Below are positions 61,056-64,000 of a stretch of 64,000 nt of DNA, piece by piece. The notes below the pieces were generated by a model. It was given only the letters and a program-made list of their open reading frames with translations, was not told where the DNA came from and did no database searches. Location: positions 134,419,571 to 134,483,570 of the forward strand of contig NC_134458.1 of NCBI RefSeq assembly GCF_047948215.1. Reading direction: 5' to 3'. Positions within the stretch are counted from its first letter, which is position 1. Every line of letters starts with the position of its first letter. The translations under genes and the position numbers were made by a program. This DNA comes from Lycorma delicatula (taxonomy: Eukaryota > Arthropoda > Insecta > Hemiptera > Fulgoridae).

Positions 61056-61267
61056 TGTTTAAGTTAACTTCATTATTGTTATGTCACAGATTTGATCCTC
61101 TGAGATATAACCACTCACTGATGGCGGCATTCAGAACAGAGGAAGAAGAACAGAGAGCAAAATTATTCGGTAGTTATCCTCCACCACCTCCTCATTTACG
61201 GACAAAAGCTCCCTCACCTCATACACATCCACATCATAAAAAGGAGGAATCTTCACAAAGCCGATAG
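19379..61267 (+). CDS. tay: AUTS2/tay-bridge family protein, 13 exons, 5' end missing
   Basis: Joined exons: 19379-19430, 25743-25999, 28092-28355, 31368-31552, 38126-38299, 39496-39713, 45187-45371, 48519-48680, 50635-50667, 53486-53729, 56253-56340, 57076-57453, 61090-61267. All junctions are GT-AG and the phases chain without a break, giving 805 visible residues. Residues 1-383 are Pro/Ser/Thr/Ala-rich and low in complexity. Residues 388-401 read [15 protein letters not shown] His-X repeat lies at about 416-428. Residues 513-532 read [20 protein letters not shown], the family hallmark. Residues 618-635 hold [18 protein letters not shown], and 645-669 are Arg/Glu-rich. Family knowledge: AUTS2 proteins are nuclear and join PRC1.3/1.5-type Polycomb complexes with CK2 and P300 to activate genes; fly tay acts in brain development. 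The basic N-terminal part of the family is not in the window. The gene symbol is by family, not by proven orthology. Confidence 0.9.
20246..20309. repeat. (AAT)n microsatellite
   Basis: About 20 trinucleotide units with one AAC. It lies in a strand-asymmetric A-rich region (about 19900-20640) and produces a false poly-Leu frame on the minus strand. Confidence 0.95.
20830..21180. repeat. GC-rich block with repeated CTCGCTGGACTGAC motif
   Basis: CGCTGGACTGAC or a near variant occurs at about 20880, 20925, 20947 and 21000, within ~130 bases. The block is far GC-richer than its flanks, with frames on both strands but no recognisable protein. Together with the preceding A-rich stretch it resembles an inserted retroelement end or LTR, but no terminal repeat pair or primer site was found. 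Confidence 0.55.
21500..23170 (+). mobile_element. Decayed IS630/Tc1/mariner-type transposon, long inverted ends
   Basis: Inside, the + strand still encodes recognisable transposase pieces: [19 protein letters not shown] (about 22152), then [14 protein letters not shown], then the [17 protein letters not shown] block (about 22540), typical of the DDE_3 families common in insects. Stops and frame changes break it, and the C-terminal DDE part is missing. AGGTTTGAAGTACAGTAACT (about 21540) reappears inverted at about 22820-22850, giving long inverted ends with AAAAGCTGTTTTTAG inside. A related repeat lies at 4.9-5.4 kb. Inactive. Confidence 0.75.
22040..22700 (+). pseudogene. Transposase remnant, N-terminal and central part
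   Basis: Coding core of the element above. The N-terminal helix-turn-helix region (VVKEY..VVPNRK) carries two in-frame stops. A central [20 protein letters not shown] block remains. The usual QHDGAPPH and SPDLTPLDFF blocks that carry later catalytic residues are gone. Confidence 0.7.
25743..25999 (+). CDS. tay: Exon 2 (residues 18-103), Pro/Ala/Ser-rich
   Basis: Acceptor ggtttcag, donor gtaagt, phase 1 in and 0 out. It begins [20 protein letters not shown] and continues as Pro-, Ala- and Thr-rich low-complexity sequence to TPHFP. It resembles the Pro-rich middle of AUTS2, where sequence is poorly conserved, and is probably disordered. The + frame stays open into the intron, but splice sites and composition end the exon here. 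Confidence 0.85.
26000..28091 (+). other. Intron after exon 2
   Basis: 2.1 kb, gtaagt to attttcag. AT-rich; a short inverted repeat (TGTTCATTAT..ATAATGAACA) lies at about 27746-27773. Nothing else recognised. Confidence 0.8.
28092..28355 (+). CDS. tay: Exon 3 (residues 104-191), Pro/Tyr-rich
   Basis: 264 nt, phase 0 to 0, so it can be skipped or included without a frame change. It encodes [20 protein letters not shown] and later [20 protein letters not shown]. The exon itself begins GTAAGT, so the intron end plus exon start reads TTTTCAG|GTAAGT, a recursive-splice-type junction. Donor is gtaagt. No known domain. Confidence 0.85.
29861..30038. repeat. 89-bp tandem duplication
   Basis: AAAGAACATTTTTTTAATAC starts both at 29861 and 29950. 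The two 89-base units run to ATATGCCC with only a few differences (CAC/TGC, GCG/GCA, TTGAAG/TTCAAG), so the duplication is recent. Confidence 0.95.
30925..31040 (-). mobile_element. tRNA-derived SINE, family B
   Basis: On the minus strand: CTGTAGCAAAGTGGTAGCAA (box A region), CGGCCTTTCATCTAGAG, then a box B relative GGGATTTGAATCTC, then AATGGCATTTTTCATATACT. It closely resembles the 33.6 kb copy. A mutated box B (ATTTGAATCTC) suggests age. Confidence 0.7.
31368..31552 (+). CDS. tay: Exon 4 (residues 192-252 plus part of 253)
   Basis: Tandem acceptor TAGCAG: starting at 31368 gives [10 protein letters not shown], starting at 31371 drops the Gln. It is Ser/Thr-rich with a run of Thr codons and ends [13 protein letters not shown], an SR/RD-like basic tail. 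Donor gtattg, out in phase 2. Confidence 0.85.
32021..33300 (-). mobile_element. IS630/Tc1/mariner-type transposon, decayed, minus strand
   Basis: Ends are inverted: GGGTGTACAAAA at 32023 and its counterpart TTTTGTACACACCC ending at 33300. On the minus strand the transposase C-terminus reads [15 protein letters not shown] (about 32450-32410) and then DLSPCNSFP and [18 protein letters not shown], ending GHIEHL near 32133. These are the NGAPPH and SPDLTPCDFF-type blocks of the DDE_3 group. The upstream half is heavily mutated. Inserted in the intron, antisense to the gene. Confidence 0.75.
32133..32480 (-). pseudogene. DDE_3-type transposase C-terminal remnant
   Basis: Ninety-one codons stay open from 32408 to 32133, ending with the family-typical GHIEHL tail. 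A preceding in-frame part with [10 protein letters not shown] is interrupted by a stop. The S/PDL block reads [10 protein letters not shown] instead of the usual SPDLTPCDFF. Not functional. Confidence 0.7.
33550..33712 (-). mobile_element. tRNA-derived SINE, family B, well preserved
   Basis: The minus strand begins GCCTCCATGACACAAGTGG (box A) and has a perfect box B, GGTTCGAATCC, 50 bases later. Then come CAGTCAGGCATGGCATTTTC and a tail CATTCATCTCGTCCTCTGAA ending in an A/T run. About 160 bp in total. The tail resembles that of the family A copy at 43.5 kb, suggesting both use the same LINE. Confidence 0.8.
34267..35100 (+). pseudogene. mariner transposase pseudogene
   Basis: Begins ATGACAGAAAAAAAG. 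Recognisable helix-turn-helix blocks and the TGDETWVY motif (about 34772) are spread over different frames. After [18 protein letters not shown] the frame reaches KKHA then a stop. Internal stops and the palindromic insertion exclude function. Confidence 0.8.
34555..34587. repeat. Near-perfect hairpin, 15-bp arms
   Basis: ATATAAACATATCT (34556-34569) is the exact inverse of 34573-34586 with loop AAT; one more pair extends it. It lies between two conserved mariner blocks, so it is an insertion in the old transposase frame. Confidence 0.9.
38126..38299 (+). CDS. tay: Exon 5 (residues 253-310), Ser/Pro-rich
   Basis: Tandem acceptor TGCAGCAG: starting at 38126 or 38129 changes one Ser only. It encodes [20 protein letters not shown] and ends NKAPVWVG. 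Donor gtgagt, phase 2 out. Ser/Pro low complexity, likely disordered. Confidence 0.85.
38300..39495 (+). other. Intron after exon 5
   Basis: 1.2 kb, gtgagt to tttatag, with a ~131-bp tandem duplication near its 5' end. The rest is AT-rich with nothing recognised. Confidence 0.85.
38336..38599. repeat. ~131-bp tandem duplication
   Basis: ATTTTAATTTTCAAATAG and ATCACTGGATCATTGATTAA recur about 130-132 bases later with scattered changes and small indels. It is older than the 89-bp duplication at 29.9 kb. Confidence 0.9.
39496..39713 (+). CDS. tay: Exon 6 (residues 311-383 plus part of 384)
   Basis: Acceptor tttttatag, donor gtaagt. It encodes [20 protein letters not shown] and then [20 protein letters not shown], ending [18 protein letters not shown]-type blocks occur just before the conserved core in AUTS2, and the same order is kept here. 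Antisense frames in this exon are shadows. Confidence 0.9.
40785..42035 (-). mobile_element. mariner-like transposon, degenerate, minus strand
   Basis: Left end GAGGGGTAGCTAAAATGTAA near 40785; the right end is poorly preserved (about CCATTACATCTTTAATT at 42019). On the minus strand the N-terminus reads [20 protein letters not shown] (about 41920), a mariner HTH_48 type start. The C-terminus reads [17 protein letters not shown] and [20 protein letters not shown] (about 41190-41050), matching the HDNARPH and YSPDLAPSDFHLF blocks. Several stops. Antisense to the gene. Confidence 0.75.
41000..41976 (-). pseudogene. mariner-like transposase pseudogene
   Basis: N-terminal helix-turn-helix ([12 protein letters not shown]) and a C-terminal catalytic block are recognisable, with frame breaks between. 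The conserved Asn-Ala-Arg-Pro-His has become NNVQPH and the PDLAPSDFH block is [10 protein letters not shown], so the catalytic region is altered. Confidence 0.7.
43524..43860 (-). mobile_element. tRNA-derived SINE, family A, with perfect 17-bp target duplication
   Basis: TAAACTTCATCATCCTT flanks it at 43524-43540 and 43844-43860. The insert (303 bp) reads on the minus strand CCCACCAGCTTGGTTTAGTG (box A TGGTTTAGTGG), a box-B-like CACTCAAATCC, the body TTTCAATTAACCACACATCT, the 3' part CATCCTCTGAAGTATTATCT and GGAGGCTAAACAGG, and a final (GAAA)n tail. Hallmarks of target-primed retrotransposition by a LINE. Confidence 0.92.
45187..45371 (+). CDS. tay: Exon 7 (residues 384-445), conserved [14 protein letters not shown] and His-X repeat
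   Basis: Acceptor tttaattag, donor gtgagt. This is the start of the AUTS2 core: [14 protein letters not shown] at residues 388-401, [19 protein letters not shown] at 410-428, then [15 protein letters not shown]. In human AUTS2 the corresponding His-X repeat binds P300 and is changed in patients (family knowledge). Here it is shorter but retains alternating His. Confidence 0.95.
45372..48518 (+). other. Intron after exon 7
   Basis: 3.1 kb, gtgagt to ttttag. A short (ATT)n run at about 45427-45446 and a 93-codon AT-rich frame at 47220-47501 are present; neither has coding support. Nothing else recognised. Confidence 0.8.
48519..48680 (+). CDS. tay: Exon 8 (residues 446-499), AUTS2 core
   Basis: 162 nt, phase 0 to 0. 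It encodes [20 protein letters not shown], then [20 protein letters not shown], ending LPTFTPK. It parallels the AUTS2 stretch in which a short Phe-Asp-Lys-Tyr-Pro block is followed by Val-Asp, Phe-Tyr-Arg and a Pro/Gly-rich run ending Phe-Gln-Pro-Lys. Donor gtaatt. Confidence 0.92.
48681..50634 (+). other. Intron after exon 8
   Basis: 2.0 kb, gtaatt to ctacag. The first 600 bases are pyrimidine-rich and open in several frames, but without a recognisable protein. Otherwise AT-rich spacer. Confidence 0.8.
50635..50667 (+). CDS. tay: Exon 9, 33-nt microexon (residues 500-510)
   Basis: Acceptor tttttgttctacag and donor gtatgt surround 33 bases encoding [12 protein letters not shown] second AG three bases on (ACAGCAG) would give 30 nt and drop the Gln. 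Phase 0 on both sides, so inclusion is optional. In AUTS2 this position (between Phe-Gln-Pro-Lys and Gly-Lys-Trp) is a variable linker. Confidence 0.75.
51240..51560 (-). pseudogene. Possible antisense LINE reverse-transcriptase tail remnant
   Basis: On the minus strand, [20 protein letters not shown] (about 51510) followed by a Gly-Trp and a charged Glu/Lys/Arg-rich stretch resembles the RN..IR..I....I...I...RLRWFGHV block after the reverse transcriptase of insect LINEs. Several stops and frameshifts are present. The pyrimidine bias of the + strand here could also be plain simple sequence. Confidence 0.35.
52591..52617. repeat. (AAT)n microsatellite
   Basis: Nine uninterrupted AAT units, just upstream of the MITE. 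Confidence 0.9.
52700..53084. mobile_element. MITE with ~107-bp terminal inverted repeats
   Basis: AAACATTCAGTAATTTCTCT at 52700 is matched inversely by AGAGAAATTACTGAATGTTT ending at 53084. The match continues through CCCAAATTAG, GAAAGTTTTG and GATTTAGGTTACAACAA for about 107 bases with ~10% differences. The ~170-bp middle is non-coding. No clear target duplication was found. A non-autonomous DNA transposon; its parent family is not in the window. Confidence 0.88.
53486..53729 (+). CDS. tay: Exon 10 (residues 511-591), AUTS2 hallmark block
   Basis: Acceptor catatag, donor gtttgt (weak +3). It encodes [20 protein letters not shown] and [20 protein letters not shown], followed by [37 protein letters not shown] is the most conserved stretch of the AUTS2/FBRS family, and the following Pro-Gly-Pro and His-Asp-Leu blocks are also in family order. 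This exon alone identifies the gene. Confidence 0.97.
53730..56252 (+). other. Intron after exon 10
   Basis: 2.5 kb, gtttgt to tgtttag. AT-rich throughout; no repeat or frame worth naming was seen. Confidence 0.8.
56253..56340 (+). CDS. tay: Exon 11 (residues 592-620)
   Basis: 88 nt. It encodes [20 protein letters not shown] and HGPFNDPWT with a split Arg. Its Ser-Met-Phe-Gly and Pro-Trp blocks match the order in AUTS2, where Ser-Met-Phe-Gly precedes Glu-Pro-Trp-Asn-Arg-Leu. Donor gtaagt. Confidence 0.93.
56341..57075 (+). other. Intron after exon 11
   Basis: 735 bases, gtaagt to gtgtaag. The acceptor lacks a strong pyrimidine tract. Bases 56620-56870 (TTTTGGTGAAAATC, ACCAAATTTTTGTGAAAATC) look like degraded repeat DNA. 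Confidence 0.8.
57076..57453 (+). CDS. tay: Exon 12 (residues 621-746 plus part of 747), Arg/Glu repeat
   Basis: It begins [20 protein letters not shown], matching the Arg-Leu..Phe-Pro-Thr..Pro-Trp-Leu-Lys-Pro block of AUTS2. An Arg/Glu (AGAGAA) repeat at residues 645-669 is followed by a basic helix-prone [13 protein letters not shown] and a Pro-rich tail ending PTPWDHPYR. Donor is gtataa at 57454 (weak). If not used, the frame continues RYNRL and stops at 57469. Confidence 0.93.
57454..57469 (+). CDS. tay: Alternative 3' end of exon 12 (readthrough stop)
   Basis: If the weak donor is skipped, the frame adds YNRL after the Arg and ends at TAA 57467-57469. The hexamer AATAAA at 57468-57473 overlaps the stop, so cleavage just downstream could produce a short 3' UTR and an isoform lacking the last exon. 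This is inferred from sequence only. Confidence 0.4.
57468..57473 (+). terminator. Intronic poly(A) hexamer overlapping alternative stop
   Basis: AATAAA, with GTCGTGTGTGCATA downstream at 57481-57494 as a GU-rich element. The pair is what a cleavage site needs. Confidence 0.4.
57746..57785. repeat. (ATT)n microsatellite
   Basis: About 13 uninterrupted units, 280 bases past the alternative stop. Confidence 0.95.
61014..61052. repeat. (ATT)n microsatellite next to last acceptor
   Basis: About 12 units ending roughly 37 bases before the last exon, where the branch point and pyrimidine tract would normally lie. Confidence 0.95.
61090..61267 (+). CDS. tay: Last exon 13 (residues 747-805) with TAG stop
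   Basis: Acceptor gttatgtcacag. It encodes [20 protein letters not shown] and [20 protein letters not shown], and ends KKEESSQSR. The Arg-Phe-Asp-Pro start continues the Trp-Asp..Pro-Tyr-Arg end of exon 12, parallel to the Trp-Asp-Pro..Asp-Pro-Tyr-Arg stretch of AUTS2. The rest differs from vertebrate AUTS2 and is probably the insect-type C-terminus. Frame and phase fit exactly. Confidence 0.9.
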
Positions 61268-61567
61268 GCTTAGTTGCATGTCAACTAGTGCATTTTATCA
61301 GTATATTTAAATTTTTTTATAGTAAATTATTTTTAGTTTAACTTTTTTTTACATTATATTATTTGATTTTTTTATAGAATTTTTTTTGTATGTATTAAAC
61401 ATACTGTAATAATATAAAATTTATTAACATCTTCAATGCCTGATAATGTTGAAAAATATCTCAACAACACTTTAAATTGTTTGGGTATTTCAAATGTGTT
61501 ATAATTCTCATTTTGTATAAGAATAAGGAATACAAAGTATTCCTTATACAGTTGAAAGGAAATTTTT

Positions 61568-61573
61568 AATAAA
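61568..61573 (+). terminator. tay: Proximal poly(A) signal
   Basis: AATAAA 301 bases after the stop, followed by ATGTACTGTTTAG. First canonical hexamer in the 3' UTR. Confidence 0.6.
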
Positions 61574-63410
61574 ATATTATGTACTGTTTAGCACTACGAT
61601 TTTCTTATTTAAATAGCAATTTATTTTATAGTCACTTAGCATCATTTTTGTAGTTTCAATAATTGCTTTATGACTAAATATTTAGTTTGATTTTAATAGT
61701 AAGTTAAATAATATTTATGTCATGAAGAGAATTTGTACCTTCTCATTAAACCTCTTTTCTCTCAAAAAAATAAAAAAGCTAGAAAAATCTCAGTGAATTT
61801 AAGAGGCTATTTGTTTGTATATAAAAAATATCTCCAAATTTTCACACAGAAATAATGAGGCTCTTGTAAATAAGAAGCAATGCTAAAGCATATGTGTGTT
61901 CAGTGCTGTCATAGATTTCTTTTTGGATTTAAATGATTGGTTTAAAAAAGTATTCAAAAAAGCTTAAATTAAGGAATTATATTGAATAATTTGATTTTTT
62001 TTGCTAAAATTATCAAATTATTCTTTGTTCCATTAATGTAATATAGTATAGTTGAATTATGTAAAAGCATTCCAATTTTTTATTCTACCGAATTCAACTC
62101 CTCTTATAAATAAACTGTTAATACAGTGCGGAGAAAGATTTATTGTTATACAACCCAGTAGAAAACTAAGCACAGCTTTAATGGGCAAATTGTTTCATTA
62201 AATACAGTTTTGGCTATAAAAGTTTGTTTCTTTTATTTTGCTTTTTTAATTCAGAGTTTGTCACCTATTTGCTGTTCCATGTGCAGTAGAAACACTCAGA
62301 ATGAGTTTATGTTACAATACATTTGTGGTAATCATTTATAAAACTTAAATTAATCAAATTCGAGAATTTGCCATGAAAGAATAAGATGATTCATTTTTGA
62401 TAAGAGGAAATGAAATATAAAAGTATTTTTTATTTTGAAATTTAATTTCATCAATTTTGATAGAATTAATGTGTTAATTATAAATTTATACATTTATAAT
62501 TTGTTTACATTCATATGTTTCATTTAATCAAAGTTGTGAACTAATTCATTCAGAGCTAACAGTGCATAGCCTTTTCCTCTAAAGCTAATATTTCTTCTGA
62601 CTTTTTTATTTATTTCACAAGATCATGCTGTTCTGTTTACCTTTCTTAAAGCTATTGCTTACTTTAATATTAGCATCCTTTCTCTCTGTTATGATATATT
62701 CTTACTTTTATCAAATTATGAGGAATTTTGCTGCTTTGTTAGTAATAAGAAAGTAAGGATTTTATATTGTGGGTGTGCTTTCCTATTATATTGTGGGTAA
62801 AATTTCCTATTAAAAAAAGAATTGTAGAAATTGAATGCAGTATAATCTTGTATTTGAATAATATTTAGCTAATTTTGGTTATAATTTTTCTGTTTGTTAT
62901 TTAAAACCTGGCATTGAATTTGTTTATAATAATTCTTTGTTCATTTTTAATGCATTTTTTAAATAGACTGGTATTTATTTACGTTGTGTGAAAAAAAAAA
63001 TGTTGTCTTTTGGCTGTGAATATCAGTTGTTATTTTCTTTTATTTATCGCTAGTTGACATGATGTTATTATTATTTTTTTTTTAATATTGTTTATTTATA
63101 AATTATAATTATTATAAATTTTCATCCTGAATAGTATTCAGTAAAAAAATGTTAAAGGCTAATTTATGAAGATTAACAACTAGAAAGAAAACAGGGATTC
63201 TTTATGATTATTTTTCTGAAATATTTTCCTGTCTAAAATAATAATTAATTATAAAGTATTATAATTGTGTAAGAGGGAGATATTCTTTACAGAAATATTA
63301 ATAATCAATATTATTGTCAAATCTGTGATCTTTCTATTGGTAAATAATGTAAATTATGTGTTTAAATTTTTTCCTGGTACTGTACACATTGTCTAATTGA
63401 AAATTGCCTT

Positions 63411-63439
63411 AATAAAAAATAAAGATGTAATGAAATAAA
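63411..63439 (+). terminator. tay: Distal poly(A) signal cluster
   Basis: Three AATAAA hexamers at 63411, 63418 and 63434 within 29 bases. In DNA this AT-rich chance copies are common, but the cluster is the densest after the stop. Confidence 0.4.
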
Positions 63440-63440
63440 A

Positions 63441-64000
63441 TAGCCTGAAAATGTTAAATAGGAATGAAAAATTAAAAGATATATATATATATATATTATT
63501 TATGTCAAAAAATTATTGACATAGGAAAACTAAATAAATTAGGATTTGAACAAAACTGAAATTGAAACTTTTTTTGTTATAAAAGAAAGTATTAGATTTT
63601 AATCACTGTTCATTTTATTTTAAAAATACTTTGAGTTTGCAAAAGATTGTATTTTATTAATGAATCTCTAAAGTATTAATAGAAAAAAATTAATGATCTT
63701 AAGAATTTTTTTGTTACAAATTTTCAATATTTGTAAAACAGTTTGTTAAAAATTTGTGTCAAATTTAATTTAATAATGAATTATTATACATTTTTCCTTT
63801 ACCAATATCTGTTTTGTTCTTGTCCTTATATGCATCAGTTATTTTAAAGTAAATTTTAATATTAAGTTTTTATGTTAGTATTATTTTTTTTATTATATTA
63901 ATATTTTTAAATATTTTCTTTTCATATTTTTTGTTAAGTTATACATTGTAAGCTCTAATATTCAATACTACAATGATTGGCAGTCTAAAATAATCCCTAC
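63441..64000. other. AT-rich DNA downstream of gene
   Basis: A (TA)n run at about 63479-63497 and AT-rich spacer. No gene or repeat recognised. Confidence 0.6.

Larger units (their letters stand above)
57454..61089 (+). other. Last intron
   Basis: 3.6 kb, gtataa to gtcacag. (ATT)n runs lie near both ends (57746-57785 and 61014-61052). A less AT-rich block at about 60700-60970 has no frame or repeat I can name. Confidence 0.8.
61268..63440 (+). other. 3' UTR (short and long forms possible)
   Basis: AT-rich, no further frames. A proximal AATAAA lies 300 bases after the stop, others at 62109 and a cluster at 63411-63439. Two Pumilio-type UGUANAUA matches sit at 61816-61823 and 61865-61872. The end of the transcript cannot be decided from sequence. 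Confidence 0.6.

Noticed and set aside
1..64000. CRISPR arrays, bacterial operons or a defence island
   Set aside because: No spaced direct-repeat arrays, no prokaryotic gene density; introns, SINEs and mariner elements show animal nuclear DNA.

Overview
The window is AT-rich, microsatellite-dense animal DNA. It carries one large split gene on the + strand and no complete bacterial-style genes. The gene is recognisable as the insect member of the AUTS2 / fibrosin family (Drosophila tay bridge, vertebrate AUTS2, FBRSL1 and FBRS). The evidence is a [20 protein letters not shown] block, an upstream [14 protein letters not shown] block followed by a His-X repeat, and a [18 protein letters not shown] block, all in the order seen in AUTS2. 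Long AT-rich introns, mariner-type transposons and tRNA-derived SINEs point to an arthropod, probably an insect and perhaps hemipteran. The species cannot be named from the sequence.

Layout. Positions 1-19378 hold no exon I can support. This stretch is read as the 3' part of a very long intron, or as upstream DNA, loaded with repeats: a palindrome cluster near 4.75-4.86 kb, a composite repeat at 4.6-5.7 kb, a hammerhead-like motif at 7.9 kb, SINE copies at 7.7, 11.2 and 18.9 kb, and a non-LTR reverse transcriptase remnant at 14 kb. From 19379 to 61267 thirteen exons can be joined with correct splice sites and a continuous reading frame. They give 805 codons ending in TAG, with the amino end of the protein missing. 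The 3' UTR follows, with a proximal poly(A) signal at 61568 and a distal cluster near 63.4 kb.

The introns hold at least four Tc1/mariner/IS630-type elements (about 21.5-23.2, 32.0-33.3, 34.07-35.47 and 40.8-42.0 kb). They also hold a SINE with a perfect 17-bp target duplication (43.5-43.9 kb), a 385-bp MITE with ~107-bp inverted ends (52.7-53.1 kb), and two local tandem duplications.

Family knowledge says AUTS2 proteins are nuclear and work with a variant Polycomb PRC1 complex, CK2 and P300 to activate transcription in neurons; tay is needed for brain patterning and locomotion in flies. The visible protein is Pro/Ser/Thr-rich, with the conserved core in its middle and an Arg/Glu repeat towards the C-terminus. 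Splicing offers the most to look at: three in-frame NAGNAG acceptors, an exon whose 5' end is a recursive-splice-like CAG|GTAAGT junction, a 33-nt microexon, and an alternative C-terminus whose stop codon overlaps a poly(A) hexamer. I see no undescribed multi-gene system here.
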